NCBI GenBank assembly: GCA_964344685.1
Contig: CAYFOK010000001.1
Span: 420,960-484,959, forward strand
Length of the DNA stretch: 64,000 nucleotides
Direction of reading: 5' to 3'
Source of the DNA: Scalindua sp964344685
GTDB lineage: Bacteria > Planctomycetota > Brocadiia > Brocadiales > Scalinduaceae
A model generated the notes under the pieces. It was not told the origin of the DNA. It saw only the letters and a list, made by a program, of their open reading frames with translations, and did no database searches. Of the stretch, positions 43,851-52,880 are shown piece after piece. Numbering within the stretch: position 1 is the stretch's first letter; each line of letters starts with the position of its first letter. A program made the position numbers and the translations under genes.

Positions 43851-44777
43851 TTACAGAGATTTCACGATAAGCAATATTCCTGAAACAAACAGGAATATGC
43901 CGAATATCTTGTTGTATTTTTCGTTATCTATATTTGTATAAAGAAACTTTTCGGTTAACAGGAAGACAACTACGCCTACTATCAGATATATAACATTGCT
44001 GAAGGAGATATTCATATTTTCAGCGGCAAAACCTGGGATGCTGATAATGCCGATAACGGCTAATAAGAGAGTGAGAATCTGAAAAAGTGCAAATGTTCCA
44101 TAAGATACCCCAACAGTGACCCTGGTTGTATCTTTCGGGTAGTTTTTTTCGTGAACTATTGCCGTCAACAAAGAACCGCCAAGATTTGTCAGTCCGTGAA
44201 TTATTCCCATAACGACAAAATATGTTTTCTCATATTTTACAAATGATTTTAATATCTGCTCTATTTTTCTGGAATAACTCTTGACGGCGACAAAAAGCAT
44301 GAACAGTCCTACAAAAATTCCAATACCGAGGTTCTTAAATTTTGCTTCCAGAAACAGTACCAGGGCGAGAAATACTATGACAAACGGTATGGTGATGAAC
44401 AGTATTCGTTTATAAAAACCTGTGTCTATATATTTGTAGTGCTTGGTTACCTGGAAAATATTGATAGCAATTGATATTGGCAGGACGATTGGGAGTACAA
44501 GAGTAAGCTTTTCATATTGCAGAAGGAGTAATGGTGTTCCAAAGAGCAGAACCCCAACTCCGAAGACAGACTGAACTGTTGCCGTTACAATAATTACTGT
44601 CAAGGTATATATTGAGACGTCCAGCGGCAGAGAACATATTCCCGCACATTCACTACCATCCATCATATACTTTCTATTAATTAATATGATACCCGCCATA
44701 ACCAGCCCCATTATGGCAATTTTGGATAGTAACTTCAGTAACTTTATAAATCTTGTTCCCAATTTGTTTTCCTTCAC
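43851..44777 (-). CDS. TauE/SafE-family membrane transporter
   Basis: A 308-residue integral membrane protein with about eight helices. VQSVFGVGVLLFGTPLLLLQ and THLTNLGGSLLTA-like features (HGLTNLGGSLLTAIV) mark the TauE/SafE family, which exports sulfite, sulfoacetate or other small organic anions. The first codon is a GTG embedded in a dispersed repeat; AAGGAAAACAAA before the TTG at 44762 offers a better-supported start. Its N-terminus is partly duplicated just upstream. It is the last gene of a glycan operon, which is an unusual place for this family. Confidence 0.86.
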   Translation of the reverse strand: MKENKLGTRFIKLLKLLSKIAIMGLVMAGIILINRKYMMDGSECAGICSLPLDVSIYTLTVIIVTATVQSVFGVGVLLFGTPLLLLQYEKLTLVLPIVLPISIAINIFQVTKHYKYIDTGFYKRILFITIPFVIVFLALVLFLEAKFKNLGIGIFVGLFMLFVAVKSYSRKIEQILKSFVKYEKTYFVVMGIIHGLTNLGGSLLTAIVHEKNYPKDTTRVTVGVSYGTFALFQILTLLLAVIGIISIPGFAAENMNISFSNVIYLIVGVVVFLLTEKFLYTNIDNEKYNKIFGIFLFVSGILLIVKSL

Positions 44778-44800
44778 CGCAAAGACGCAGAGAACGCAAA
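44775..44800. repeat. Dispersed repeat at the transporter start
   Basis: Read on the minus strand this is TTTGCGTTCTCTGCGTCTTT then GCGGTG, a motif well known as a degenerate repeat in many bacterial genomes. It lies exactly at the beginning of the TauE/SafE gene and resembles 10023-10050. Confidence 0.6.
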
Positions 44801-44821
44801 TATTTCTACAATACTGAACAT

Positions 44822-45058
44822 CTACGGTGTTTTTCTTAATAGTGTAATATCATTCCTGGCGCCAGCCCGTGCCGCTTCGGACGGGGAGTCGAGGCATCTA
44901 ACTTGCTTTTTTGCTTCTCTTTTTTCACTCCCTTCAGCACTGCTCATATATCTTTTATTAATGAGTATTATTCCGGCCATTATCAAGCCCATTACGGCTA
45001 TCTTAACCAATATCTTCGTTAATTTTTCAATTCTTATTCTCATCTGTTTTATTTCCAT
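44822..45058 (-). pseudogene. Partial duplicate of the TauE/SafE N-terminus
   Basis: A 78-residue frame. Residues 12-38 (KLTKILVKIAVMG, MAGIILINKRYM) closely match the first helix of the transporter downstream (KLLKLLSKIAIMG, MAGIILINRKYM). After this the similarity stops and the frame runs into a GC-rich dispersed repeat, giving the tail CLDSPSEAARAGARND. It has its own AAGGA ribosome binding site, so a single-helix peptide may still be made. Most likely the remains of a tandem duplication. Confidence 0.65.
44851..44901. repeat. GC-rich dispersed repeat
   Basis: CATTCCTGGCGCCAGCCCGT followed by GCCGCTTCGGACGGGGAGTC GAGGCAT is far richer in G and C than its surroundings. Its translation, with LDSPSEAARAGARND, recurs in other bacterial genomes as a repeat-derived peptide. 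It forms the 3' part of the duplicate above. Confidence 0.55.
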
Positions 45059-45074
45059 TCTGTTATCCTTTTAC

Positions 45075-46229
45075 TTAACATTTTTGTGATAAAAGCTCTT
45101 CATAAACTTTCTCAACTTTTTCTGCCATGGATTCCTGAGAAAATACATCCTGTGCCTTTTTGAGTGATGCATCAGCCATGTTCTTTCTCAGGTCAATGTC
45201 GGTAGCTAATTTTATGGTAGCTGCTGCCAGGTTTTCAGGTGTATCGTCAATAACAAATCCTGTTACGTTATCATCCACTATTGAGGACAGCATTCCCCGA
45301 TCGGCAGCGATTACAGGCTTTCCCATTGCCATAACTTCCCTCACTGCACGGCATGAGCCGTCTGTACCTGGCATCAGGAATATATTGAAATCCATACACG
45401 AGACGGCTTCCACATAATCTCCTGTACGGTAACCTGTATGGACAACAACATCTTCAAGTCCCATAGTTTTGGTAGGTTCTGTTAACAGCTGTTTCTCTTT
45501 AGTTCCTCTTCCTATAACCATTAACTTTAACCCTGGGACTTTCTGAGACGCGATCTTTATTGCCTTTAGAAGTATGTCAAATCTTCTATGGGTCTGGATT
45601 CTGGCTATGATACCCACTACTATATCTTCGTCTTTCATTCCAAACATCTTCCTGTGGGTGAGTGGTCCGCTTCCGGTATTGAAACGGTGGCAATCAATAG
45701 AAGCGTTAATCATGATTGTCTTATCCTTGTTCAATCCAAAACTGTTCATATCTGCTACTCTTGCCTCTTCTGACACCTCAATTAATCTGTCTGTGAGTTT
45801 TGTTACACATATTTTATTCCTCAGGTTTTTTTTCAATGCAACCCCGTCATGGTTCGTACGTACGACAGGCAAGCGTATTCCGGAACATCTTGCAGCTATT
45901 CCGCCGACTAAATGGTCTTGGTTCCGATGAACGTGGACGATATCATACGCCTTATCCTTCATAAAAAACGAAAGATTCTTCATGTCTGAAATGTATTTGA
46001 ATAAGCTGAAATGTTTGCTTAAATGAAAGCCGGTAACAGGTACGAGGCCGCGCTCGTGTGCGTATTTTTCAACGGATTCAGAATCCGGAGGAAACGGGTA
46101 ATCATCCATAGCCTTGCCGCATGCAAGGGTAACGTCATGTCCCCGTCCTTTTAATTCTACACAAAGGTTGAGCGCGGGTTCTGCCGGGCCCGTCCATTTC
46201 CAGTCACTGAAAAGATGGAGTATTTTCAT
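45075..46229 (-). CDS. Glycosyltransferase family 4
   Basis: About 384 residues of GT-B fold. MKILHLFSDWKWTGPAEPAL is the acceptor-side start; VVGIIARIQTHRRFDILLKA opens the nucleotide-sugar domain, and the donor site includes EVMAMGKPVIAADRGML. Retaining family 4 enzymes add sugars to lipid-linked or LPS intermediates in the cytoplasm. The ATG at 46229 overlaps the preceding stop (ATGA), so it is translationally coupled with the GT2 gene. It is part of a six-gene minus-strand operon. Confidence 0.9.
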   Translation of the reverse strand: MKILHLFSDWKWTGPAEPALNLCVELKGRGHDVTLACGKAMDDYPFPPDSESVEKYAHERGLVPVTGFHLSKHFSLFKYISDMKNLSFFMKDKAYDIVHVHRNQDHLVGGIAARCSGIRLPVVRTNHDGVALKKNLRNKICVTKLTDRLIEVSEEARVADMNSFGLNKDKTIMINASIDCHRFNTGSGPLTHRKMFGMKDEDIVVGIIARIQTHRRFDILLKAIKIASQKVPGLKLMVIGRGTKEKQLLTEPTKTMGLEDVVVHTGYRTGDYVEAVSCMDFNIFLMPGTDGSCRAVREVMAMGKPVIAADRGMLSSIVDDNVTGFVIDDTPENLAAATIKLATDIDLRKNMADASLKKAQDVFSQESMAEKVEKVYEELLSQKC

Positions 46230-47017
46230 TTGTATGCGTTCTCGTCTGTGCCGATTTTCGGTTGGTTTTTTATGCGTAACTCCCATAGTTTAGCATATTT
46301 CATGAATACATAAAAAGACGTCGTTATAGCCGCTACCAGCCCCGGCACTCCATCCTGAAATCCGCGTTTGAAGATATATCCTTTAATAAACCTGAAAAGT
46401 GGCCTGAATATAAGTTGAAAAGTGAGATTTTTAACACCTTTCTTCTCCATCTCAACAGCACTCATATCTGTGTATTTATCAATGGTATCAAGTTGATGAG
46501 AAAGGTTTCTATAAGTATAGTGATAGCAGTCATTCTTCAAGTATTTCGCTTTGCCGTTCAGCTCCAGTGTTGCGTGCGGTTCTTTAACCCACTTACCCTT
46601 ATCCTTCCTGTAGAGAAGAAGGTCATATGCGGGGTACCACTCGCCATGATTAATCCAGCTTCCAAGATAACGCGTTCTACGCGGGAAATAGAATCCATCG
46701 CACTCATTTGAATTATCATTTAAAAGCGACTGGATTTCCTGGTAAAGTTCTGGAGAAATTATCTCGTCGGCATCAGTAAAGAGGATCCATTCATAGCTGG
46801 CAAGGCTTACAATATAGTTAGACTGATCTTTGAAGCCGGGCCATTCTCTTTGATAAACTTTGTCTGTATATTTGCGGCATATTTCAACAGTGTTGTCGGT
46901 ACTGTAAGAGTCGACGACGATTACTTCATCAGCCCACTTTACATTCTCCATGCATTCTTTAATCACGTCTGCATTGTTAAAAGTCATTACACATGCAGAA
47001 ACCCTGGCTTTGGCCAT
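46226..47017 (-). CDS. WaaE/KdtX-type LPS-core glycosyltransferase (GT2)
   Basis: A 263-residue inverting GT2 enzyme. VSACVMTFNNADVIKECMEN begins the GT-A fold, WADEVIVVDSYSTDNT binds the nucleotide, WILFTDADEIIS has the DxD-like metal site, and GFYFPRRTRYLGSWINHG is typical of the WaaE/KdtX family that adds glucose to the inner-core heptose. That fits the heptosyltransferase in the adjacent operon. It ends overlapping the GT4 gene. Confidence 0.9.
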   Translation of the reverse strand: MAKARVSACVMTFNNADVIKECMENVKWADEVIVVDSYSTDNTVEICRKYTDKVYQREWPGFKDQSNYIVSLASYEWILFTDADEIISPELYQEIQSLLNDNSNECDGFYFPRRTRYLGSWINHGEWYPAYDLLLYRKDKGKWVKEPHATLELNGKAKYLKNDCYHYTYRNLSHQLDTIDKYTDMSAVEMEKKGVKNLTFQLIFRPLFRFIKGYIFKRGFQDGVPGLVAAITTSFYVFMKYAKLWELRIKNQPKIGTDENAYK

Positions 47018-47035
47018 TATGATACTCCCTGGTAA

Positions 47036-48145
47036 TTACAAATCTGTATTTTGGAACTCAGAGATTAAATCCGCAGTAGTCTGGACCTCCTCTGTTGTCA
47101 GTTCCGGATAAATAGGTAAAGACAGTATTTCTCCGGCATTTCTCTCGCTGATGGGGAAATCTCCTGCATTGTACCCAAGTTTTTTATACGCTTCCTGAAA
47201 ATGAATTGGGGTCGGATAATGTATATGTGTGCCGACTCCACGTTCCTGGAGATAATCTTTGAGGGCATCTCTCTTATTTGTCCTTATTACAAAAAGATGG
47301 TATACGTGTTTTGCCCATTGCCTTTCACATGGAAGCTGTACATTTGAATTAAAGAGCAGTTTCTGGTATAGTGCAGCTATTTCCCTGCGCCTGTTCGTCC
47401 ATGTATCCAGATGTTTTAGTTTGACCCTGAGTACAGCAGCCTGGATTTCATCAAGCCGTGAGTTGAACCCCTCAATTTTTGAAGTGAATTTCTTTACTTC
47501 ACCGTAGTTTCTGAGCATAATAAGCTTGTCATATAATTCTTCGTTGTTCGTTACTACTATCCCTCCATCGCCATAAGCCCCCAGGTTCTTTGTGGGATAA
47601 AAGCTGAAGCAGCCCATATCACCGTAAGTGCCCGCACTTTTGCCGTTGTACTGTGCACCATGGGCCTGGCATGCGTCTTCGACAATTTTCAAATTGTGCG
47701 CTTTTGCCAATTTAATTATTTGTTCCATTTCCGCAGAGTGGCCGTATAGATGCACAGGCATTATTGCCCTTGTTTTGTTCGTAATTTTTTTTTCTATCTT
47801 TTTTGTGTCTATTGTGTAGGTATCCGGCGTAACATCAACAAGTACCGGTCTGGCACCCGCACTTGAAATTGCAGATATGGTAGGGACTGCCGTATTTGGG
47901 ACAGTAATTACTTCATCCCCGGGCCCAACGTCACAAGCCTTTAAGGAAAGATGTAATGCTTCAGTACCTGAACCTACTCCTACGGCAAATCCGGCACCAA
48001 GATAGTCTGCAAACTCTTTTTCAAACGATCTGACGTTTTCGCCCAGTACAAAATTTCCACTTTCGAAAACGTTCGTAAAGGCACTGGCCAGCTCAGTCTT
48101 GAGGTAATCATACTGCCTTTTAAGGTCAAACACCGGAATTTTCAA
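47036..48145 (-). CDS. DegT/DnrJ/EryC1 sugar aminotransferase
   Basis: A 369-residue PLP-dependent aminotransferase. VGVGSGTEALHLSLKA binds phosphate, VEDACQAHGAQYNGK contacts PLP, and SFYPTKNLGAYGDGG carries the Schiff-base lysine. It converts keto-sugar nucleotides to amino sugars for surface glycans. The epimerase upstream could provide or use the keto substrate. Gaps to both neighbours are under 20 bases. Confidence 0.94.
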   Translation of the reverse strand: MKIPVFDLKRQYDYLKTELASAFTNVFESGNFVLGENVRSFEKEFADYLGAGFAVGVGSGTEALHLSLKACDVGPGDEVITVPNTAVPTISAISSAGARPVLVDVTPDTYTIDTKKIEKKITNKTRAIMPVHLYGHSAEMEQIIKLAKAHNLKIVEDACQAHGAQYNGKSAGTYGDMGCFSFYPTKNLGAYGDGGIVVTNNEELYDKLIMLRNYGEVKKFTSKIEGFNSRLDEIQAAVLRVKLKHLDTWTNRRREIAALYQKLLFNSNVQLPCERQWAKHVYHLFVIRTNKRDALKDYLQERGVGTHIHYPTPIHFQEAYKKLGYNAGDFPISERNAGEILSLPIYPELTTEEVQTTADLISEFQNTDL

Positions 48146-48157
48146 ATTGCTCTTTCC

Positions 48158-49153
48158 TCACCAATAATGCTCTCTGTATTTCTCATAGTAATTAAATGAC
48201 GATTTTAGTCCTTCTTCCAGCGAGACCTTTGGTTCCCACCCGACGGTACTCTTAATTTTTTCAAAATTTGCAATGTAATCTCCTATTTCTATTCTTTTAA
48301 GGTCTTCATCGAATGGGATCAATTCATAATTGCCTTTATTATAAACACCTATCATTGTTTCTACCAGGTCTACAAGATTTTTTGGGGTTCCTCCGATGTT
48401 GTAGACTTCACCGTTGGTTTTTTCACTGCAGGCTACCAGCAGCAGTGCTTCTACAACATCATCAACATAATTTATATCTCTAATTTGTTTACCATCACCG
48501 TATAATTTTATAGTCTGACCTTCTATGAGCTGCCGGATAAACCAGTTAATTATTCCCTGCTTGTGATGCCTCATCTGATGTCTCGGCCCATATGTATTTG
48601 TTAGCCTGAGAGAGACAGCTCTTATTCCATAAATATTGTTATATAGAATGTGATATGACTCGCCCGCAATATTATTGATACCATTAACGTCTGTAGGGTG
48701 CATCAGGTGCTTTTCGTCTACAGGCAGCTGGTCCGCTCTACCATATTGCCCTCTAGTGCCTGCGAAAACAATTTTGACATCTCGGTTATTTGTACGGCAG
48801 GATTCCAGGATTGATAATTGGCTTCTGCAGTTAATTTCCAGATCGGTAAAGGGATCTGTCATACTGTCTATGTGGCTTAAAGTACCCGCAAGGTTGAAGA
48901 TGATATCCTTGTCCTTTACCAGATAGTCCATACTATGCTTGTCCCTTACATCAGCAATATTAACTGTCACCTTGTCCTCGATGCCACTAATATTAAAGTT
49001 ATTCCCTCCGTATTCCGGTATCAGCGAATCGACAAGGCAAACGTCTGCATCCATCGTCACAAGCCGTTGAGCCAGTGTGCTGCCGATAAAACCAAGCCCG
49101 CCGGTTATTAATATCTTCCTGTTTTTGAAATTATTTTCCATATTGCTTTTCAT
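48158..49153 (-). CDS. NDP-sugar epimerase/dehydratase-like protein (extended SDR)
   Basis: A 331-residue extended short-chain dehydrogenase. ILITGGLGFIGSTLAQRL binds NAD(P), NLAGTLSHIDSM and FAGTRGQYGRADQLP follow, then LRLTNTYGPRHQM and IKLYGDGKQIRDINYVDDV. Where the family has Tyr-x3-Lys, this protein has VNGINNIAGE, so both catalytic residues appear replaced by Asn. Relatives with VNGINK-type sequences exist. It may be a decarboxylase- or epimerase-like enzyme with altered chemistry. First gene of the minus-strand operon. Confidence 0.85.
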   Translation of the reverse strand: MKSNMENNFKNRKILITGGLGFIGSTLAQRLVTMDADVCLVDSLIPEYGGNNFNISGIEDKVTVNIADVRDKHSMDYLVKDKDIIFNLAGTLSHIDSMTDPFTDLEINCRSQLSILESCRTNNRDVKIVFAGTRGQYGRADQLPVDEKHLMHPTDVNGINNIAGESYHILYNNIYGIRAVSLRLTNTYGPRHQMRHHKQGIINWFIRQLIEGQTIKLYGDGKQIRDINYVDDVVEALLLVACSEKTNGEVYNIGGTPKNLVDLVETMIGVYNKGNYELIPFDEDLKRIEIGDYIANFEKIKSTVGWEPKVSLEEGLKSSFNYYEKYREHYW

Positions 49154-49495
49154 CTATACCGATCAATGGATTGTACCAGCAAATGCTGGGAATTAGTTTT
49201 TTGTACACGTTTTGAGGTATAAACCCGCCTTGCGAGGTATTGTCAATTAAGGGCTAAATAACCTCTAATATCTGTTTTTGTCAAGTAAAATCTAAATCGT
49301 GAAATACTACTAACTCTTTCTGTCCAAAGAATTTCCAATAAATAACTTGAAATTATTCGAAACTGAATCATAATGACAAAATTCTATTTTTTCAATCATT
49401 TTACCAGAAAAAATGAAGCTGAATTCTGATATGGAAAAGGGGGGTTCCTGTTAAAAGGAATTTCTGCGGGTCATTTTCAGATCAGTACGGAAGAA
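49154..49495. other. Divergent promoter region of the glycan island
   Basis: AT-rich spacer between two oppositely directed operons. It should hold both promoters. The last part leads to the ribosome binding site of a small membrane-peptide gene. No riboswitch or operator was recognised. Confidence 0.4.
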
Positions 49496-49648
49496 ATGGC
49501 AAATACTCCTACCTGTACTCAGCCTCGTAAACTCGCTTATTATCTGGTTTCTTTTTTTGTCTCTGCCTGGCTTTTGTTTCTTATTCCGGTCTTTGGATGG
49601 ATTGCAGGTATCCGGTTTGTCATGGTTGGAGATAAGCAGTACATATGA
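49496..49648 (+). CDS. Small membrane protein coupled to a glycosyltransferase (50 residues)
   Basis: My own translation gives 50 residues: a short polar start (MANTPTCTQPRKLAY), a long hydrophobic helix (YLVSFFVSAWLLFLIPVFGW) and a short polar tail. ACGGAAGAA precedes the ATG. Its stop overlaps the start of the next gene as ATGA, a layout usual for translationally coupled genes. It could be a membrane anchor or helper for the soluble GT2 enzyme encoded next, which in many relatives has its own membrane helices. No homologue recognised. Confidence 0.6.
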   Translation: MANTPTCTQPRKLAYYLVSFFVSAWLLFLIPVFGWIAGIRFVMVGDKQYI

Positions 49649-50379
49649 TTTCTAAAACAATGAGATGTAATAAAATATCAATAGTAGTTCCAACATATAA
49701 AGAAGCGGAAAATGTCGGCATTTTGACAAGACGTATTCATAAGACTATGACAGAATATAACATCTCTTATGAAATAATATTCGTGGATGACGATAGCCGG
49801 GACGGTATCGATAAAATAGTTTCAAATCTTTCCGCTGAGGGCCTTAATGTACGGCTCATTCTACGAAAAAATGAGCGTGGACTCTCCACCGCTGTTCTTC
49901 GAGGTTTTTCAGAAGCAGAAGGGGATATCCTGGTGTGTATGGATGCCGATTTGAGTCATCCTCCTGAATCCATACAAGAGATGGTAAATAAGATCCTCAA
50001 AGATAATGCGGAATTCGTTATAGGCAGCAGATATGTAAATGGTGGAAGCACCGATTATAAATGGACAATCTATCGCAGGATAAACAGCAAAATAGCCACT
50101 CTAATTGCAAAACCCTTTACAACGTTAACAGATCCAATGAGCGGGTTTTTTGCTATATCTGAAAGTGTTTACAGGCGTGGAAAAGGCTTTAATCCGATAG
50201 GCTATAAAATTGCACTCGAACTGATCGTGAGATGCAGATGTAATAACGTATTTGAAGTACCAATACATTTTTCAGAACGCCAATATGGTAAAAGCAAGTT
50301 AACCCTTAAAGAGCAATTGAATTATCTGGTGCACATAAAAAGGTTGATTGGCTACAAATTAAAATCTCTTAATGAGTAA
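49645..50379 (+). CDS. Polyprenol-phosphate mannose/glucose synthase-like GT2
   Basis: A 244-residue soluble GT2 of the DPM1/polyprenol monophosphomannose synthase type. SIVVPTYKEAENVGILTRRI and IIFVDDDSRDGIDKI bind nucleotide sugar, VCMDADLSHPPESI holds the metal site, and FSERQYGKSKLTLKEQLNYL ends the domain. It moves a sugar from a nucleotide to a polyprenyl phosphate; the product would feed the GT39-like transferase encoded next. It lacks the C-terminal membrane helices of DPM-GtrA fusions. Confidence 0.92.
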   Translation: MISKTMRCNKISIVVPTYKEAENVGILTRRIHKTMTEYNISYEIIFVDDDSRDGIDKIVSNLSAEGLNVRLILRKNERGLSTAVLRGFSEAEGDILVCMDADLSHPPESIQEMVNKILKDNAEFVIGSRYVNGGSTDYKWTIYRRINSKIATLIAKPFTTLTDPMSGFFAISESVYRRGKGFNPIGYKIALELIVRCRCNNVFEVPIHFSERQYGKSKLTLKEQLNYLVHIKRLIGYKLKSLNE

Positions 50380-50437
50380 GCTGTTGCCGGATAATAGTTG
50401 GCATCGTAAATAGTTTTATAGAGAAATAGTATCTGAC

Positions 50438-51889
50438 ATGCTAAACAAACATTCTAGATTTGCAATTCTTATTATAGTTTCAGGCTTTCTGACGAGGTTG
50501 ATAAATATAAAACAACCTTTACTTGAGGTTGCTTCATGGAGGCAGTGTGATACAGCAGCTATAGCCCGTAACTTTTATTACAATGGAATGAATATCTTCT
50601 ATCCCCAGATACTGGCTGGTGGTACAACAGAAGGTTATATCGGAGAAACTGAGTTTCATATTTATCCATTTGTTGTAGCAATACTGTATAAGATATTTGG
50701 TGTGCATGAATTTCTGGGTAGATTAGTCTCCATCCTTGCTTTCTGTGGTGGAGCATTTTTCTTATACAGGTTGTCAAGGAAATATGTAGATGGAACAACC
50801 GCTCTGATCGCCTTGCTGTTTTATACATTTAACCCTTATATATTCTTTTACTCAAGATCTTTTCAGCCGGAATCATCCATGCTGTTTCTTTCCATAGCTA
50901 TGCTCTATTTCTTTAAAGAGTGGATAGACAGGGAAGGGTGGAAAAGGTTTGTACTGATGACATTGTGCGCGGCACTTGCATTACTTATAAAACTCCCGAC
51001 AATCTGTTTAGGATTGCCTTTGCTATATCTTTGTTTAAAGAAATATAAATATAATTTTATAAGACAATGGAAATTATGGCTGTTTGTCTGCCTGATCTTT
51101 ATACCTGCTTTTTTGTGGTACAGACACTCGCACTATCTGGTAAGTTTAAACAATCTCTCATGGAGCAACCTTTCACTAAGTGACTATTCAATTTATTTAG
51201 ATTACTCTTTTTACAGGAGGGTTTTCTACACGGAAATATTAGAGAGGGATCTGATATACGTTGGGGGTATTTTGCTGGTCCTGGGTCTAATATTTACCTT
51301 TAAGAAGAAGGAGTTCGGATATATACGGTATTGGCTGCTTGCCATAGTTATATTCTTTTTTCTGGGGGCAGAGAAAACTATGGTCCATACGTACTATACC
51401 ATACCATTGATCGCCCCTGCTTCGATATTGATAGGATATGCCATTTGCAATTCTACAAGATTAATATCTACATACAAAATTACCGGAATAAAAAAAGCTG
51501 TTTTGCTGACACTATTTTTGCTCATAGTAGCGCCTTTGCCTTTTATTGGTTACCATAAGATAACCGGCAGATATAAAGCTGATAGACTGGCAAAGGATTA
51601 TCCTATTTATAAAGTGGGGAAGGTGGTTGAAGAGGTAACGTTAAAAAATGACCTTATTGTAGGGTATTTATGGGGCGGACCTGAAATATTGTATTATTCA
51701 AACAGAAGAGGATGGGCTGCGGGTATTTATATCTGCTCAATTGAAGTTATAGAAAGTTTCAGGAGAAGGGGTGCAAGCTATTTTGTTACAACTGTACAGG
51801 ATCAGATTGATAGTAATGTAATCGACTACTTGAAGAAGAATTACGAAACGATCAGATCTACCAATGAGTACCTTATTATCAAATTATAA
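50438..51889 (+). CDS. GT39/ArnT-like integral membrane glycosyltransferase
   Basis: A 483-residue polytopic protein with about ten helices. LLEVASWRQCDTAAIARNFY and GETEFHIYPFVVAILYKIFG mark the first external loop with its acidic residue, and SRSFQPESSML follows. Such enzymes take sugar from a polyprenyl phosphate and attach it to lipid A, LPS or protein outside the membrane. The donor would come from the DPM1-like enzyme just upstream. Confidence 0.87.
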   Translation: MLNKHSRFAILIIVSGFLTRLINIKQPLLEVASWRQCDTAAIARNFYYNGMNIFYPQILAGGTTEGYIGETEFHIYPFVVAILYKIFGVHEFLGRLVSILAFCGGAFFLYRLSRKYVDGTTALIALLFYTFNPYIFFYSRSFQPESSMLFLSIAMLYFFKEWIDREGWKRFVLMTLCAALALLIKLPTICLGLPLLYLCLKKYKYNFIRQWKLWLFVCLIFIPAFLWYRHSHYLVSLNNLSWSNLSLSDYSIYLDYSFYRRVFYTEILERDLIYVGGILLVLGLIFTFKKKEFGYIRYWLLAIVIFFFLGAEKTMVHTYYTIPLIAPASILIGYAICNSTRLISTYKITGIKKAVLLTLFLLIVAPLPFIGYHKITGRYKADRLAKDYPIYKVGKVVEEVTLKNDLIVGYLWGGPEILYYSNRRGWAAGIYICSIEVIESFRRRGASYFVTTVQDQIDSNVIDYLKKNYETIRSTNEYLIIKL

Positions 51890-51985
51890 TGTGCAAAAAA
51901 AAATAGAATATGTAAAATATGATACATGCAGGAAGAGTATCTTAAGAGGCCTATAGGCTATGAACATGATCAGGGAAAAAGAGAA

Positions 51986-52846
51986 ATGCCGACAGTAAGC
52001 GTAATTATACACACTTATAATAACGAAAAGTATATTGGAGAGACTATAGAGTCTGTTCTTAATCAAACATACGACGACTTTGAAATCATAGTTGTTGATG
52101 ATGGATCTGTGGATGGTACACGTGATGCACTTCTGCCATATATGCAAAAGATAAGATATCATTACAAGGAGAATGGCGGAATTGCAAGCGCCAAGAATGC
52201 CGGCATTGGTTTATCTGAAGCTGAGTTTGTCGCATTTCTTGATCATGATGATTTGTGGGACCCTGATAAACTCAAACTACAGGTGGAATATTTCAGGAAA
52301 AATTCCCAGGTAGGTCTGGTTTATGCCAAATATACCAGTTTCAGGGATGGTAAAGAGCTGAGAACAAAACCTGAGAAAGGGTACAGCGGCTGGATATTTA
52401 AAGAGCTTCTTGCCAAAAGCTTTATCCAGACTTCAACCGTTATGGTAAAAAGGGAATGTCTCAATGCCGTAGGGCCATACGATGAATCATTTTCTCTTGG
52501 GGATGAATATGACATGTTCTTACGTATAGCTAAACGGTTCCAATGCGGTTTTATTGATAAAGGGCTTACAAGGTACAGGGTGCATGATACCAACGCCTCA
52601 AAGAATGATTTCCTTTTTGATAATGAGAACCTTGGTGTTTATAAAAAGGTTTATAATGATTGTACAGACCTTGACGGGGTAGAGAAGAAAATACTAAGGA
52701 AAAGAATTGCCAGGTACTGTATGAAGGTTGCAGAAGGCCTTTATAGTCAGGGCAAGCTGGATGAATCAAAGAAATATCAAATGGAAGCGAACAATTATTT
52801 ACCATTTTACAAACGAATTACCAGTAGCATGAGTTTCAAAACGTAA
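51986..52846 (+). CDS. Glycosyltransferase family 2
   Basis: About 286 residues. TVSVIIHTYNNEKYIGETIE opens the GT-A fold, IIVVDDGSVDGTRDAL binds the nucleotide, and FLDHDDLWDPDKL has the DxD-type metal site. ASAKNAGIGLSEAE is also typical. The ATG at 51986 is next to an AGGG and begins the domain; a longer frame to 51926 exists. Sugar specificity cannot be read. Part of the plus-strand operon. Confidence 0.9.
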   Translation: MPTVSVIIHTYNNEKYIGETIESVLNQTYDDFEIIVVDDGSVDGTRDALLPYMQKIRYHYKENGGIASAKNAGIGLSEAEFVAFLDHDDLWDPDKLKLQVEYFRKNSQVGLVYAKYTSFRDGKELRTKPEKGYSGWIFKELLAKSFIQTSTVMVKRECLNAVGPYDESFSLGDEYDMFLRIAKRFQCGFIDKGLTRYRVHDTNASKNDFLFDNENLGVYKKVYNDCTDLDGVEKKILRKRIARYCMKVAEGLYSQGKLDESKKYQMEANNYLPFYKRITSSMSFKT

Positions 52847-52880
52847 TCACGCCATTAATTATCTACAATATTTGCAGCTT

